Source of the DNA: Aporrectodea caliginosa
Lineage: Eukaryota; Annelida; Clitellata; Crassiclitellata; Lumbricidae
Length of the DNA: 64,000 bases
Assembly (NCBI GenBank): GCA_020284085.1
Contig: JACEVL010000427.1
Location: 554,001 to 618,000, forward strand
Direction: 5' to 3'
Positions 1-11,190 of this stretch are shown one piece after another. The position numbers and the translations under genes are program-made. Under the pieces are notes generated by a model that saw only the letters and a program-made list of their open reading frames with translations, searched no databases and was not told the origin of the DNA. How positions within the stretch are numbered: position 1 is the stretch's first letter; every line of letters begins with the position of its first letter.

Positions 1-171
1 TTCTTTTCACATTTCCGTAGATTTCTTCGACAAAATATGGTATATTTGAGCGGGGCTAGAAAACGGAAAAAGACAGTAGAAGCTGAGAAGAAATGAACCT
101 AGTGTGTACCCCTTTACGTTCACGTTTATTAGCTTCACATTTGAGTTCATTAATGTTTATTTCTCTGACAG

Positions 172-294
172 GTCCTCCTCTCAAACTATGGCAGCCATTA
201 CCATATGTCAAATCCTGGCTTGCCTCAAACCGCAGAGATGCCACTTGTGGTCAATGTCCGAAGAAGGCAGAGCAAGTTGCTTGTAACAAATTAA
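172..294 (+). CDS. Possible terminal coding exon of an unidentified gene (doubtful)
   Basis: A pyrimidine-rich tract ending in ACAG at 171 resembles a splice acceptor. One of the three frames after it is open for 40 codons and stops with TAA at 292-294; its product ends MPLVVNVRRRQSKLLVTN. The amino-acid composition looks protein-like rather than repeat-like. However, the other two frames are also open for a while, no upstream exon is in the window, and I do not recognise the peptide. If real, the gene enters from the left edge and ends here. I see no poly(A) signal that decides it. Confidence 0.22.
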   Translation, partial: VLLSNYGSHYHMSNPGLPQTAEMPLVVNVRRRQSKLLVTN

Positions 295-299
295 TGATG

Positions 300-1520
300 T
301 CCATTTGGAATCAGTTCTAAAACACATGCTTTTTCAATGTTTCTGAACAGTATTTTCTCATAAACAACTAATGTTTAGTATTTCAAAAAGTAAAAGTTGC
401 TATTTGTACATCTTTGTTTCTTCCAGGCAGATATTTCAGCAGTTATCAATGAATCAATTACAAACAGTTTCCACGTAATTGAAGCTTCTCTGTAATTGAT
501 AAAAGCGTCAATGCGTCAACAAGCCGTAGTCACTGGAATTGTGTCATATTTTCTGTACTTTTATTTCTGCACAAATGGTTACTTTTTTGAATATTTTTTT
601 AAAACACATTAATGGTTTTGAGGTTTAAAATGTCAGTTTCAGCCCTGCGTTAGCATTGTAGTAACTTGCAGATTTTTTTATGTCATGCAGATCTACAGTG
701 TACTGTGTGTAGAATTCATGTCTTAATACAATACGACTACAGCTGTTTAATCAATGCATGCTAATTTGAAATACTGTAATATTATTTGTGATATCTTTGA
801 CACTGTGACTAACCTGCTTAAAGTGTTTTCGTCTTCTTTTCTGTTGTAAAGTTCATTTTAAGTTAGCACAAAAATTTCCTAATAAGATAATCACTTCAAG
901 TTCAATCAATTAAATCGCTTTAAATATTGTTATATGGTCAAAATTGTATGCAATAATAATGCAATAATATTCACTTGCATTGCGCTTTTCATTTTTTAGT
1001 AATTATTATCAATAATTAACAAGATATAACTTTGCGGAGGGCCCATCACAAATTTATGGGGGCCCGAATATATTTAAAGATCCGGGGCCCATGATTTTAC
1101 ACTTTTACCACTGATCGACTAATTAAACCGCAAGAATACGTTACCTGATGCTAAATGGTAGCACGCACGCTTCTTCATGAAAGCAAGCACGCTTCTTCGA
1201 CAGCGTAAAAGCTCGCAAATAGGCCCTGACTACAGCCTGTTCCACAAATAAAAATCTGTTAGCATAGATCAATAGCTGTACTCTTATTGTATTTGTGCAT
1301 AGAACTATATCGACACGCAACATTCTATTAGCGGCAACTTCCTTTGACATAAAATAATGATGCCAATAATGTCGTCCATTTTTTAAACAGTCCACAATAA
1401 GGACAAACTCAACATTTACTCTAAATAATAATTTTATAATATGCAAGCATGATTTCATTGCAAGTTGATATCTGTTTGTTTGTTCCAAGTGTTTATTGCC
1501 GCCTCAGTCAGTGAATCTGA
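300..1520. other. AT-rich interval without recognised genes
   Basis: AT-rich sequence with short chance reading frames on both strands. I see no conserved protein segment, convincing splice signals or clear repeat boundaries. Confidence 0.6.
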
Positions 1521-1527
1521 TTCTGAA

Positions 1528-1836
1528 CTTACTCCTCCTCTTCCTTCTCCTCTTCCTCCTCCTCCCATTCTCCTCTTCCTTCTCCTCTTCCTTCTCCTCT
1601 TCCTTCTCCTCTTCCTTCTCCTCTTCCTTCTCCTCTTCCTCCTACTCCTCCCCTTTTCCTCTTCTTTCTACTCTTCCTTTTCCTCTTCTTTCTCCTCTTC
1701 CTCCTTCTCTTCCTCCTACTCCTCTTCATCCCCTTCTCCTCGTCATTCTCCTCGTCCCCTTCTCCTCTTCCTCCTCCCTCCTCCTCTTCCTTACGCTCTT
1801 CCTCCTCCTCTTTTCCTTCCTCATTCTGATAATTCT
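1528..1836 (+). repeat. CT-rich imperfect microsatellite (CTCCTCTTCCTT)n
   Basis: About 310 bases made almost only of C and T on the plus strand, built from variants of CTCCTCTTCCTT, with a regular 12-base core near 1570-1640. Long open frames on both strands (Ser/Leu/Pro-rich on plus, Glu/Arg-rich on minus) are by-products of the repeat. Confidence 0.93.
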
Positions 1837-1839
1837 GTC

Positions 1840-2950
1840 TATATGATGGTACTTTTTCGTACTGCAAAGCTTGAATAACAATAGGCCTATATAGCGGCGG
1901 CCCCGTGGCAGTGAACACTGGTAAAACATATGCCTATATAGGCTACATGCACATGTATACATACGGCCTATACTCAGTCTGTGGCCACACTGCTTTTCAG
2001 AGTTTGCAATAGGCCTATCAAACGAAGCATCTGGAGATTGATGTCTATCGTCTGAAACCATTTTGCAGCAAAACAGGCGACAGTCGAATGCCATCTGTAC
2101 AGTGATATAAGAGTCTCGTAGGCTAAAGCTTCTAGCTTCCATACGCTGTACGTGGGCCTGATCAGATTCATTAAATTTTGGCCAAACTTAAGGAGAAGTA
2201 GCCTAGCCTATATATGTGATTATGTGTCCTGTGCAGGATTCTCGGTGGCATTAAAATGATTAAATCCACCATCGAGTTCATCATTCCCATCAATTTCTCA
2301 CTGATTTCTAAGAGTTCGATTAACGCCAGCTATAGGCCTATAACCAAACTCATTTGGTTCACATTGTGACGCTGCTGGTGCCAGATTCTAACCAGCTACA
2401 CAGGCCAATTTATTTCGGCATGCGAACATTCTGAAGGAACCTACGAAAATCTGAATATGAGATATTGAAAAAATAAGGTGCACTACACCCTAGCTAGTGG
2501 ATATATCCAGGATATTAAATCAGCATTACAAAAAGTAAATTGAGATTTAAAATCAAAACTGGGTGTGTTCGTGAATCATGATTAACCATGATGTCAATAA
2601 AATAATGTGAATGCGTAATAATGCGCTTAGATTTAATGCAGAGCTGGCACTTGCATGGTTCTATATGATTGCAAGAGTGCTTTAGGGCCGATGACCTAAA
2701 AACGGCCCTGCGTGCGTGGCTGTCGTGAAAAGTGTTACAATAATAATTATTATTATTTTCGTGAAACCTGAAATGACTGGAGGACGAGATGCATGGCTAC
2801 TTCAAATTTAATTAAGCTTAGTTGAGCTATAGATAGGATCAAGTGCCGTATAAACCTTCCATGATGTCTGTCATTATTGTAGACATTTCAAATGCACCCG
2901 AGGTGCAATGCTGCTTGGCACGATCGCTAAAACCTTTAGCACAGTCTGCA
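1840..2950. other. Gene-free interval rich in TAGGCCTA words
   Basis: No supported gene. The interval holds several copies of AGGCCTA (near 1884, 2010 and 2335) and short AT-rich stretches. Reading frames here run across from the neighbouring CT-rich repeat or are short. Confidence 0.55.
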
Positions 2951-2958
2951 CAGACTCT

Positions 2959-3420
2959 CAGTGCATATTTTAACTGTAGGCTATAACTACTGGGACAAAT
3001 GTCCCAGTAGTTTTAGGATTTGCCCCAGTAGTTTTAGGATTTGTCCCAGTAGTTTTGGTGATTTGTCCCATGTAATAGGCCCTACTCTTGGTGGGGCGCG
3101 GTGGTGTAGGGGTATGTTCGGTGCCTTGCAGACGAAGGGTGCGGGTTCGAATCCACCTCAAGCCGCCGCGTAAGGACCCTGGGCAAGTCCTTCACTCGCA
3201 ATTGCTCATGCGCTTCGGCGTGAAACTCCGATTCAGTGTCTGCGCTGTAGTCGGGAGCGCCTCTGTGTAGACATCTTGGAGGGGCGCTATAACAAGTGAC
3301 CTTAATAAATAAATAAATAAATAATACTCTACTTTCAATGTTAGTTTCCAACAACATTAAAAGTAGACTAACAGACTCGAGATCTGTCCCAGTAGTCCAA
3401 ACCCGTTAAAATATGCACTG
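2959..3420. mobile_element. hAT-like MITE, interrupted by a SINE
   Basis: Both ends carry the same 16-base inverted terminal repeat CAGTGCATATTTTAAC, and the element is flanked by CAGACTCT (2951-2958) and CAGAATCT (3421-3428), a 7-of-8 match expected for an aged 8-bp hAT target duplication. Near the left end, ACTACTGGGAC and its inverted copy surround AAAT, followed by about three tandem copies of CCCAGTAGTTTTAGGATTTG. The right arm repeats GTCCCAGTAGT. A tRNA-derived SINE sits inside. There is no transposase, so it is non-autonomous. Confidence 0.75.
3090..3323 (+). mobile_element. tRNA-derived SINE, family A
   Basis: Starts with a tRNA-like head: an A-box-like segment in GGTGTAGGGGTATG and a B box in GGGTTCGAATCC near 3140. 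The body includes GGGCAAGTCCTTCACTCGCAA, then the 3' part GGGGCGCTATAACAAGTGAC and a (TAAA)n tail. Short copies of TACTCT lie on both sides. Inverted relatives sit at 25956-26172 and, more diverged, 33905-34095. The tRNA-like head is why this is not called a tRNA gene. Confidence 0.78.
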
Positions 3421-3547
3421 CAGAATCTTTCTGCTTTCATCAATCAAGAATAAATTAAATTTGGTTTTTTGGTGTTTTGTGTTACACTTTTTAAAAACAA
3501 AAGAAACAAAATTTGTTTTTTTTCCATAAATTTAGAAATATTGTAAA

Positions 3548-4323
3548 CTAGCAGTTTTTACCCGGCGTTCGCCCGGGTTTTCCTCAGCGCCCGTGTATTT
3601 GAATTCAACGACATCTTCGTCAGCGCCCGTACGTGAATTTGAATGTAACGATGTGCACATTTTTCGTGTATCCCTCTGGCGAATTTACGCGCTGGCTTGA
3701 AATTGTTTAAAAACAACTCTACGTAATATATAGGCCTACTTCTGCATAGCTAGATTTCAATGGCCTTGAAACAGACTATGATATGACCACATCGAAACTT
3801 AACATGTCCAAATATCGGAATTTAACGTAAATTTTGAGTTGAAATAAAGTTGTGTTGAGATCTATAGAAATTCAAATGAAAACGTTCGTTAAAAATTTCG
3901 TATCCCTAAAGTGTTGCATTGGCGAATTTTTAAGTCCGATGACCTATAAATTCAGCCGTGGGCGTGACCACTACTGATTTGAAATCAACGGTCATCGTGA
4001 TTGGTTGCGAATCAGAGCGTTGACCTAGATGCTACGTGTGACGTAAGATTGCATATTAATTTAAGCCTTCATGACGTGGACAAATGGCCATACTGTGGCC
4101 GGTATTGAAATAGTCTCGTCGAAAAAATTGGAAATTTAAAATGGCCATATATCGGCGTTTAAATAAAATTGCGAGCTGAAAATAGTCGCGTTGAATTAGA
4201 CGCGGCGTAATAATCTTTTGTAAATTTTTTCAAATCGCTAAAGCGTTCCGTTTCGGAGCCTTTAGCCGGATGGACAAACATACGGAAGGACAGAATAATC
4301 AGACTTTGGATTATAATATAAGA
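3548..4323 (-). mobile_element. Non-autonomous Helitron, minus strand
   Basis: Read on the minus strand, the element begins TCTTATATTATAATC, ends with a GC-rich hairpin (CCCGGGCGAACGCCGGG), then TAAAAACTG and the terminal CTAG, and sits between A and T with no target duplication. These are the hallmarks of Helitrons. It shares its 5' start, the block GGCTCCGAAACGGAACGC and its 3' end with the shorter copy at 24236-24707. No Rep/helicase frame is present. Confidence 0.75.
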
Positions 4324-4784
4324 TGCCAAAAATGGCGACTCTTCAACTCTCTTTGCAATTGTTGCATCGTATTTGATATTTTCGTTGTATTTGAACACTT
4401 AATTTAGAATATGGGTCCAGAGCTCTACCGGGATGCTCGAAACTCGAGCCAGATCTCAACAAATTTCGGATTCTTCCTCTGTCCGGCTCTCGCGATATAT
4501 CGAGACGTTTGAATAATGAATAGGTCACCAGCGACACACGCACACACGTAGAACACCGCTTTTATTAGTTCTTCTCACTGATGATCGACAATGTTCATAT
4601 CTACTTGCAACTTGACATTGAGAGAACTGCTCAGCTGCTTTCCCGTCCTTTTGTCAAGCAGGCACTCGATCTAGCGTCTGCTTCTCGGATGGCTGAAATA
4701 GTTAAATTTGCATTCTCGTAATTTGAAATCAAAGAAAAACAAAATAAATGGCATGCCGTTTGCCGCTGGTATATAGCCAACATA

Positions 4785-4810
4785 AGCGAAACGCTTGCAG
4801 CAGCATCTAG
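4785..4810 (+). mobile_element. Possible further Helitron 3' end
   Basis: AAGCGAAACGCTT can fold into a hairpin; ten bases later comes CTAG followed by T, which has the form of a Helitron 3' terminus. The matching TC start was not located; it may lie upstream, with the neighbouring Helitron inserted within or next to it. Confidence 0.3.
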
Positions 4811-4837
4811 TTTTTTCTGAAGGTGAGTGATGTGACT

Positions 4838-5870
4838 TATTGTAATGTAATGTAATGTAATTTATATAGCGCCGCTCACAGCCGAGGCCATTCAGTAGCG
4901 CTCCCAGTGCGAGAACCCCGAGAGAAGAAATTTAATAGGTTTTAAGGAGAGAGTCAGAGAGATCTCGAGAGATGAAGACAATGATCCAGAAAGGAAAGTC
5001 TCACGCAAAGTGAAAGGAAGGGCATTCCATAAAGAGCGCCCAATGATGGCAAAGGATCGAGTTTGAGCAATCGTGGTACTAGCTCGTGGGACAAACAATT
5101 AAGTCAGACCGGTCCAGAGATCGTAAAGGCCGATGAGAAGATGCAGAAAGAGGAGGACGAATGACGTCCCTGAGGTATTTTGGAGCAAGTCCCAGTTTGG
5201 ATTTGAGGACCAAAGCAAGGACTTTAAACTGAATGCGGTCAGAGAGAGGAAGCCAATGCAGTTGGTTGACCATGAAAGATGATATATGGGAGTATTTTAG
5301 GAAGGTGAGCAATCAATCGAGCAGCAGACTTGAGAACAGATTGAATAGGGGATAGACGGACCTTGGGAAGACCAATAAGTAGGGAATTGCAATAGTCAAT
5401 TCTGGAACAGACAAATGCATGGACAATGGATGCCATGGTAGAGAGGGGAACAGATCTGCGAATAACCCTGAGACGCCGTAGGTGAAAGTAAGAGGATCGT
5501 GTAAGGTTGGTTACATGAGCAGAAAAAGTGAGAGCGCTGTCCAAAGTGACACCTAGGTCACGCACACAAGTAGAGAACGTAAAATTGGGAAAGTTTTCAG
5601 AGAGAAGCGAAAAGTCAATTTTCAGAAGTTGTTGGGGTGTGCCAAACCAAATAAGTTGAGTTTTGGAAGAGTTCAGCGAAAGGCGATTGGAAGACATCCA
5701 CAAAATTAATGCAAGTCATGGGAAAGGGCTTCAATATAGGCCTGCCGCCTACGGCGAGCTAAAGTGAGTTGAGTAGACGCAGGACCATGAACATATGCCT
5801 GAACGTCATCAGCAAAAAGGTGACCAGTAGCAGAGTAATTTGTAAACAAAGAGGTAATATCAGTCGTTAA
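4838..5870 (-). mobile_element. 5'-truncated CR1/L2-like LINE, reverse transcriptase remnant
   Basis: Minus-strand translation across several frames gives the C-terminal half of a non-LTR reverse transcriptase. The catalytic box HLFADDVQAYV lies at about 5785-5820, followed by LSLNSSKTQLIWFG, CVRDLGVTLDSALTF, SRIDYCNSLL, HWLPLSDRIQFKVLAL, and near the end TRSFAIIGRSLWNALPF. The frame shifts at least at about 5705 and near 5240-5310 and 5080-5095, so it is not functional. On the minus strand it ends in (TTACA)n, a typical LINE 3' microsatellite tail. The 5' part, including the endonuclease and early reverse-transcriptase motifs, is missing. Confidence 0.9.
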
Positions 5871-6199
5871 TATATGGAATGTTCTTGGTTTAAATTTTAG
5901 AATCATTTTGAAGATTTCAGAATAGATTAAATATTTTAATTTCTTCATAGTTTACACTATTCAGGTGATCGGCTGATTTCGGTGACTTACTATTATTGTC
6001 TCTGGTATTAGGCCTAGACTTCAAAAGTTGAGAGAAAAATTGTTTCGGAATTTGGGTCCAATGTGCATTTAACTCGTTTTGAACTGTCTTGAACTGTCTT
6101 GGACCGTGTGTCTCGATCTCTGTCCCCACTGTCTCGGTCTCGAAGTTTGATGTCTCGTAGCCTAGGCAAGTCTGCTTCAAACCAAATTATCCCACTACG

Positions 6200-6450
6200 G
6201 GGATGCTGGATCTTTATTTTACTAATAAAACTTCAATAAGCTGGCGCTTTTGGCATCAATGATCAATAAAGCGGATCTGTGGTGAAATCCGGCCAAGTCC
6301 CCCTTTGAAGTTGCGGCACATCGAGTTTTGATTGCCTGCAGAAAAGAACAAAATAATGAAATTAAATTGATAAAACGCGTATTCGTAACCTCCAATCTTC
6401 TATAGCGCCACACGAAAGCCAAGCGCAGGGCACCAGATTATTCACGAGCG
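6200..6450 (-). CDS. Possible 3' end of a small minus-strand gene (doubtful)
   Basis: On the minus strand, a candidate exon 6450-6390 (after TTTCAG) is followed by a 54-bp candidate intron 6389-6336 (GTTACG to TTCTGCAG) and a second exon from 6335. A poly(A)-like AATAAA is read on the minus strand at 6218-6213. Joined, one frame gives a short tail ending RGTWPDFTTDPLY; another frame, with its own ATG at 6422, is open straight through. I recognise neither product. The position, divergent from TMEM129 about 350 bp upstream, would fit a bidirectional promoter. Confidence 0.2.
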
Positions 6451-6790
6451 CTGAAATCCGCGAATGATCATACTGTTTTGATGACACTAAAAATTAGCTA
6501 GAGCGAAACAAAGGACATGAGAACTCAAGAAATTAAGGGCAACAAGAAAGAAGCAACGAAAATGGAGAGATCCTACCAAACTACAGACGACTAAAACATA
6601 TCACTTACTTACCTTATCGATGCGCTACGCAACCAATGATGACTGCGCTTCCGGTGTAAATAAAAACATGGCAGACTATGTTCTAAACTTAAAAACATCG
6701 AAATTAAATTAAAAATTAAATATGGACGCACGATAAGATAAATAACATTAAGTTCTTTAATAGAGCCCTATTAGAAGATCTGTTTCAGCC

Positions 6791-9700
6791 ATGACATCGG
6801 ACGACCTGGCCGTGTTGTACACGTTGGCTTACGGTCTGTTCGCCGTCTGCATGGTGACCCCGCCGACGGAGTTTGTGTCGGCTGGTCTGACCGTCCAAAA
6901 CCTTCTGTCGTCCGTTCTAGGAAGCGAACAAATGAATTTCGTTACGTACCATATAAGACGAACGACTGCCACAATGATTGTCCACTCTCTTATTCCTTTT
7001 GGTTAGAAACTCTCATTCAGTCTGTAAAATAACTAGTTTTAACCATAGCATTGAAAATAGCGACACAGCTGTATCTCAACGCAGATACTTACTATAACCA
7101 TGTCAATTAAGCTAATGATTTAATGAGATCTAATGTATTTTAAATGATTGTTTTCATTTGCATTGTGAGTTCCAACTGTGGCACGGTGGCCGACTGGTTA
7201 GAGCGGTTGACCTGTAACGCGGAGAGTATGTGTTCGATCCTCGTCAAGGGCGGTTACTGTGTAGGGACCGTGAGCAAGTCCTTGGCGCACAATTGCTCTG
7301 CAATATAATTGCATCTGCTTCGTCGAGGCGTGTGCACTTCTGAGCTTTGGGCCACCTTTGGAAGAAGGGCGATATCAAATTGTTTCTACTGTATTTGTAT
7401 TGTAACTACGTCTTGTATATCTATAGTGCTTACGAAGCGTTAAACCAAAAACAAAGACCTGCAGTCTTTATGAAAAGGCTGGTTTTCTCTGTTGAGCCAC
7501 TGCTGTCATGATGATGGAACAAATCTCAATATTGTGGATTCATTATTGTTACTATATATAAAAATTTGTAAAGCACAAGTTAATATTACTAAATACTTGG
7601 CAGATGCTGACGCACCTCTGTAATGAACCTGGCTACAGTATTCTGTAAACTGTGCAGCTTTTTGAGCAACCCCATGCTTGTGCTGTATGACTGGTTGTTA
7701 TAGTAGTCCAGTCAGCAATTGAGGGTGTGGGTGAGAGTACAAAGGCCTTTACAGTGGAAGAAAAGTGCAATGCAAGTTGCCATTTTCTGTATATTTTAAA
7801 TTATAAACTCAACAGCATTTTACCTTTTGGACTTACATCTACCAGTATACTAATTCCTGTAACTGTTTGTTTTGATAGGTTACTACGTCGGTCGCTTATG
7901 TGTTGCCTCTGCTGATGAGAAGTTTCTGAATCCACTGGTTCTCAGCACTCCATGGAGAGTTTTTCTCACCTTTTGTCTCATCCTTCCTCTGTGCGCTGTT
8001 TTGATTGCGTACTACTGGTCTCGTCAGAAGTGGCTACGACATCCCATAGCAAAGTCTCTTCAGCACCTGGCTCCAGCCGGAAGCACCTGGCATTCGGTGG
8101 CTTCTTCCATTAATGTAGAATTTCGTCGTTTTGACAAATTCACGACCGGTTCTCTGGGTCGGAGGTTAATCGTGACCGATTCATGGCTTATGCTCACATC
8201 GACTTATTTTGTACATGTCGGTCACCAGGGCGACATTCACCTGGCCATTGTTGGAAGTGAGGAACATGAGGTCTACCACGAAAGTGCCGCTGGGGTCCAG
8301 TTTCTCAATATTCTTGTTACTAGTATTGATAGTAACATGAAGCCTTTTAAAATTCGGTCAGTCAAAGAAATTCATTACGCTTCTTTTGTTACATAGTTTG
8401 ATAATGTCTTTGAACATCTATAATTATAGCTTCTTTTGATAACCTAACAAATATTTTTCTGCTAGTCCAAATTTAAATTATTGCCATACTACTTTAGTCA
8501 TCAAAGTTTTTGTCATTAAATTTTTTTACCTTTTCAAAAATCATACAAATATTTTCTCATCAAAATTTCTTATGACCTTTTACATGTATGTTCTCTGATT
8601 TTCATGACTATCTTACATGTAGTATTCATTATTCCCAGTAAACCTATCACTCTTAGCAAAGCGAAACTGAACAATCTTCGGGTTCAGAAGTGGTACAGGC
8701 ATTTATGCCTCCCTGTGCCAATAGGTGATATAAAGATACCCTATTTAGCACATTTATCATGTTTATACAATGCTGCACATTTTATTGTTCCTTATAGAAG
8801 TTACATACTCTACTGTGCACAGTATTGCTCAGAAATGGTTAATTTTTTACTGTTCAATTCTTATGTTATGTTCTTCAGGCTCAATGCTGCAGAGTATAGT
8901 GACCTGAAGGAGAAACTTCGCAGTCCAATCATAAACGCTCGGAATGTCGTCATTCGACAGTCGCTTTCTGATCAATTTCTTGAAGCTTTTCGATACCAAA
9001 TTTCACAGAATGAAGTCTTCAGAAAGCCTCCAACTATGGTAAGGTCTAAGGCAGGAATGGCCAACCTGCAGGCTGCATGTGGCCCGTGGGCTGTTCATTG
9101 GCGGCCCGCATGACCCCTTTGTAAATAAACTTTTTTTTATTATTTTTCGTCTACTTAGCCTTATACTGGGCCTTCTACTACAGTACTGTGTGATAATGAT
9201 GTCTAAAACACTAAAAACTTAGTGTTATAAGTAACAGTAAGTTCTAGTGACCTAGTGTAATTGTACCTGTTTTATACTTCCTTTAAAAATATGAAATAAA
9301 CATTTGTATTTCTTTCTAGGCTATGAGGACAAACACTTGCGGCCCGCTGCGTGCTTACCAACAGTTATAGTGGCCCGTAGGCCAAAAAAGTTGGCCACCG
9401 CTGGTCTAAGGTGATGAAAGGTACATAGTTTTAGCGGGCCTGAAATAGTTTGTTTCCTTCAACAAAGTGTGCAGTTGACATTGTCAAGAGTGCTGTTGAC
9501 TTATCTGGAGCGTGAAGTGTGTAACATGAATTTTTGAGAGTTTAGCCCATCAACTATATGTGATCTCATTCTAATACCTGAAGTTTTTCTTCCCCATTCA
9601 AGTACAGTTTGAAGAAGAGTGTACAGTTGACATTTCTGATTATTTTAGGCACTGCATAATAGGTAAAGATAGATGAGTGCTGGACGGGTGTATGCCTGAG

Positions 9701-10867
9701 CAAATAGAAGTTCAAATGTATTTTATAGAAAAGAAGCTGGAAGACCAGAATAGTTTCACCTTAGTTGTTAGTTTATCCGTGATTCAAAGTGGGCTGTATT
9801 AAAGATGCCCAATCCAGGAAGGTAGTCACCGAAGTAGTAGACCATGATCAATGGCCAAGTAGAAGTAAAAAAAGGTAATTGTATTGTATTGTATTTGAGA
9901 ATTTCTTAAGAGTCTGGATAAGTGTAGAAGACAGATGTATAAAGACTGAAGACTACTGACAAAGACTAGTTTATTGTACAAAAAGACGAGAAAATATTAC
10001 GGGAGTGTTTAGCAAATCCGATTGGTAGGGTTCTGGTTGACGAGTTAGTTGGAAGAAAGGTATTCAGTGAGGTGTAATGAACAATGACAATGTATTCAGT
10101 TAGTGTAAGTAATATGACTTGATTTGGCTTAGTTTTGGTGCATCATCATTTAATTGTATTGTATGTATTTGATCATTTATAAAGCGCTTCTCATAGCATA
10201 AGCCTTTCAGAAGCGCTCCCAGTGTGAGGTACTCTGAGAGGAAAGGAAGTGTTTAAGGTGAGAGAAAGAGGTAGAGATGCTACCAGAGAGAATTGTAGAG
10301 TTTCGAGAAGGAGGAAGTCCATTCCATAGAGAGGGACCTATTGATGTCTTGTACATTAGACACAGCATGATAGAAGTTATAAATTACAATAACAGGGACT
10401 GGAGGTAGGCTTGTAATTAGATAGGTTTTCTTTGTCTAGAGTAACTTTATCTGAATTTGTTTTTCTTACAATAGGAGTGACAGGAAAGTGTTTAGAAGCC
10501 AGGCTTAAGTTACCAGTAGAGAGTGATTATAAATTCAGATTACTTCAGAGTATAGTTGATAAGCAATTTATGTTGTCTTACATTACAAACTGTATCTCTG
10601 ATCTTTTATGATTAGGAATTGGAACAATGTATCGGATGCATGCAGACACTGGCGAATGTGAAGCTGCAGAAACTGTGTAGCGATCCATCCGATGGTCCGT
10701 GTATCCAGTGCTTCTGTCGTCCGATGTGGTGCCTTGAATGCATGAGCAAGTGGTTTGCCAGTCGCCAAGATGCAACGCAACCAGAGACGTGGATGTCATG
10801 TCGCTCGCCATGTCCAACCTGTCGCGCCACCTTCTGCATGCTCGACGTCTGTCATATCATTATCTGA
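6791..10867 (+). CDS. TMEM129: TMEM129, ER-membrane RING-type E3 ubiquitin ligase (4 exons, complete)
   Basis: Exons: 6791-7001, 7879-8356, 8879-9038, 10616-10867, giving 366 aa, close to the 362 aa of the human protein. All junctions are GT-AG and the phases fit. The start is the ATG opening MTSDDLAVLYTLAYGLF, which aligns with the human N terminus. Three hydrophobic segments lie at about residues 6-25, 57-78 and 92-113. The block WHSVASSINVEFRRFDKF and the LNAAEYSDLKEKLRSPI block match the family. The C-terminal atypical, cysteine-only RING spans about 288-362: CIGC (288-291), C304, C312/C315, CFCRPMWC (315-322), C325, CPTC (349-352), C357 and C362. In mammals TMEM129 ubiquitinates ER proteins during dislocation (ERAD) with UBE2J2; that role is inferred here by orthology. 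Intron 1 holds a SINE and intron 3 a hAT MITE and a LINE tail. Confidence 0.96.
7177..7408 (+). mobile_element. tRNA-derived SINE, family B (near full length)
   Basis: Lies in TMEM129 intron 1. The head has an A-box-like TGGCCGACTGGTTAGAGCGG and a B-box-like TGTTCGATCC. The body reads GACCGTGAGCAAGTCCTTGG, then GTGTGCACTTCTGAGCTTTG, and the tail is TTGTATTGTA. Relatives in the window: 17826-17988, 32590-32752, 39313-39533 and 46552-46762 on minus, with partial copies near 41812 and 47290 on plus. Confidence 0.78.
9052..9403. mobile_element. hAT-like MITE in TMEM129 intron 3
   Basis: Flanked by identical 8-bp duplications GTCTAAGG (9044-9051 and 9404-9411). Ends are CAGGAATGGCCAAC and, inverted, CAGCGGTGGCCAAC. 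It is 352 bp with no coding capacity. Subterminal copies of GGCCCG occur near both ends. The related element at 20684-21072 has similar GGCCC-rich ends. Confidence 0.88.
10138..10365 (-). mobile_element. 3' fragment of the CR1/L2-like LINE
   Basis: Aligns by eye with 4838-5040: both have a TATAAAGCGC/TATATAGCGC-like start, AGCGCTCCCAGTG, a run of GAGAGA-rich sequence and GTCCATTCCATA or GGGCATTCCATA. It is therefore a short, 5'-truncated copy of the same family, located in TMEM129 intron 3. Confidence 0.7.
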
Positions 10868-11024
10868 TGAGAAGAACGTAACCATAGCTTTTAGGCACAA
10901 TGACCAATTGGTTAAGAGCTCGTATTTTCATGCAGAGTGTGGGGTTCATTCACTCACACCTCCACTGAGATGAGCACTTATTAGGTTTCTTGGAAATCCT
11001 TAAGTAACTGGATTTGCATTAATA

Positions 11025-11190
11025 ATAATATTTATTCTTTCATGAAGCGTCTGACAAATGCACTGCGCTGTACATGTACATATTATGACGATTAAACAAT
11101 TCATATGAACACAAATTACAGAAGACATAAATCAGCAAAGTTGCAGCCATGCAAGGCGCAAGCTCATTGTACTTTTGCTGTCACCTAGGG
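11025..11190 (-). mobile_element. SINE/LINE 3' element, family D
   Basis: Contains the family D signature, read here on the plus strand as AGCGTCTGACAAATGCACTG, then CGCTGTACATGTACAT and ACGATTAAACAATTCA, followed by GTTGCAGCCATGCAAGGCGC. It begins in an ATT-rich tail. Copies: 14858-15075 (minus), 24780-25000 (plus) and the end of 34252-34470 (plus). Confidence 0.7.

Noticed and set aside
1465..1918. Long open frames on both strands (Ser/Leu/Pro-rich and Glu/Arg-rich)
   Set aside because: They are translations of the CT-rich microsatellite and have no start, splice or domain support.
3088..3165. tRNA gene
   Set aside because: It has A- and B-box-like parts, but the sequence continues into a SINE body with a tail and recurs elsewhere; the cloverleaf is not intact.
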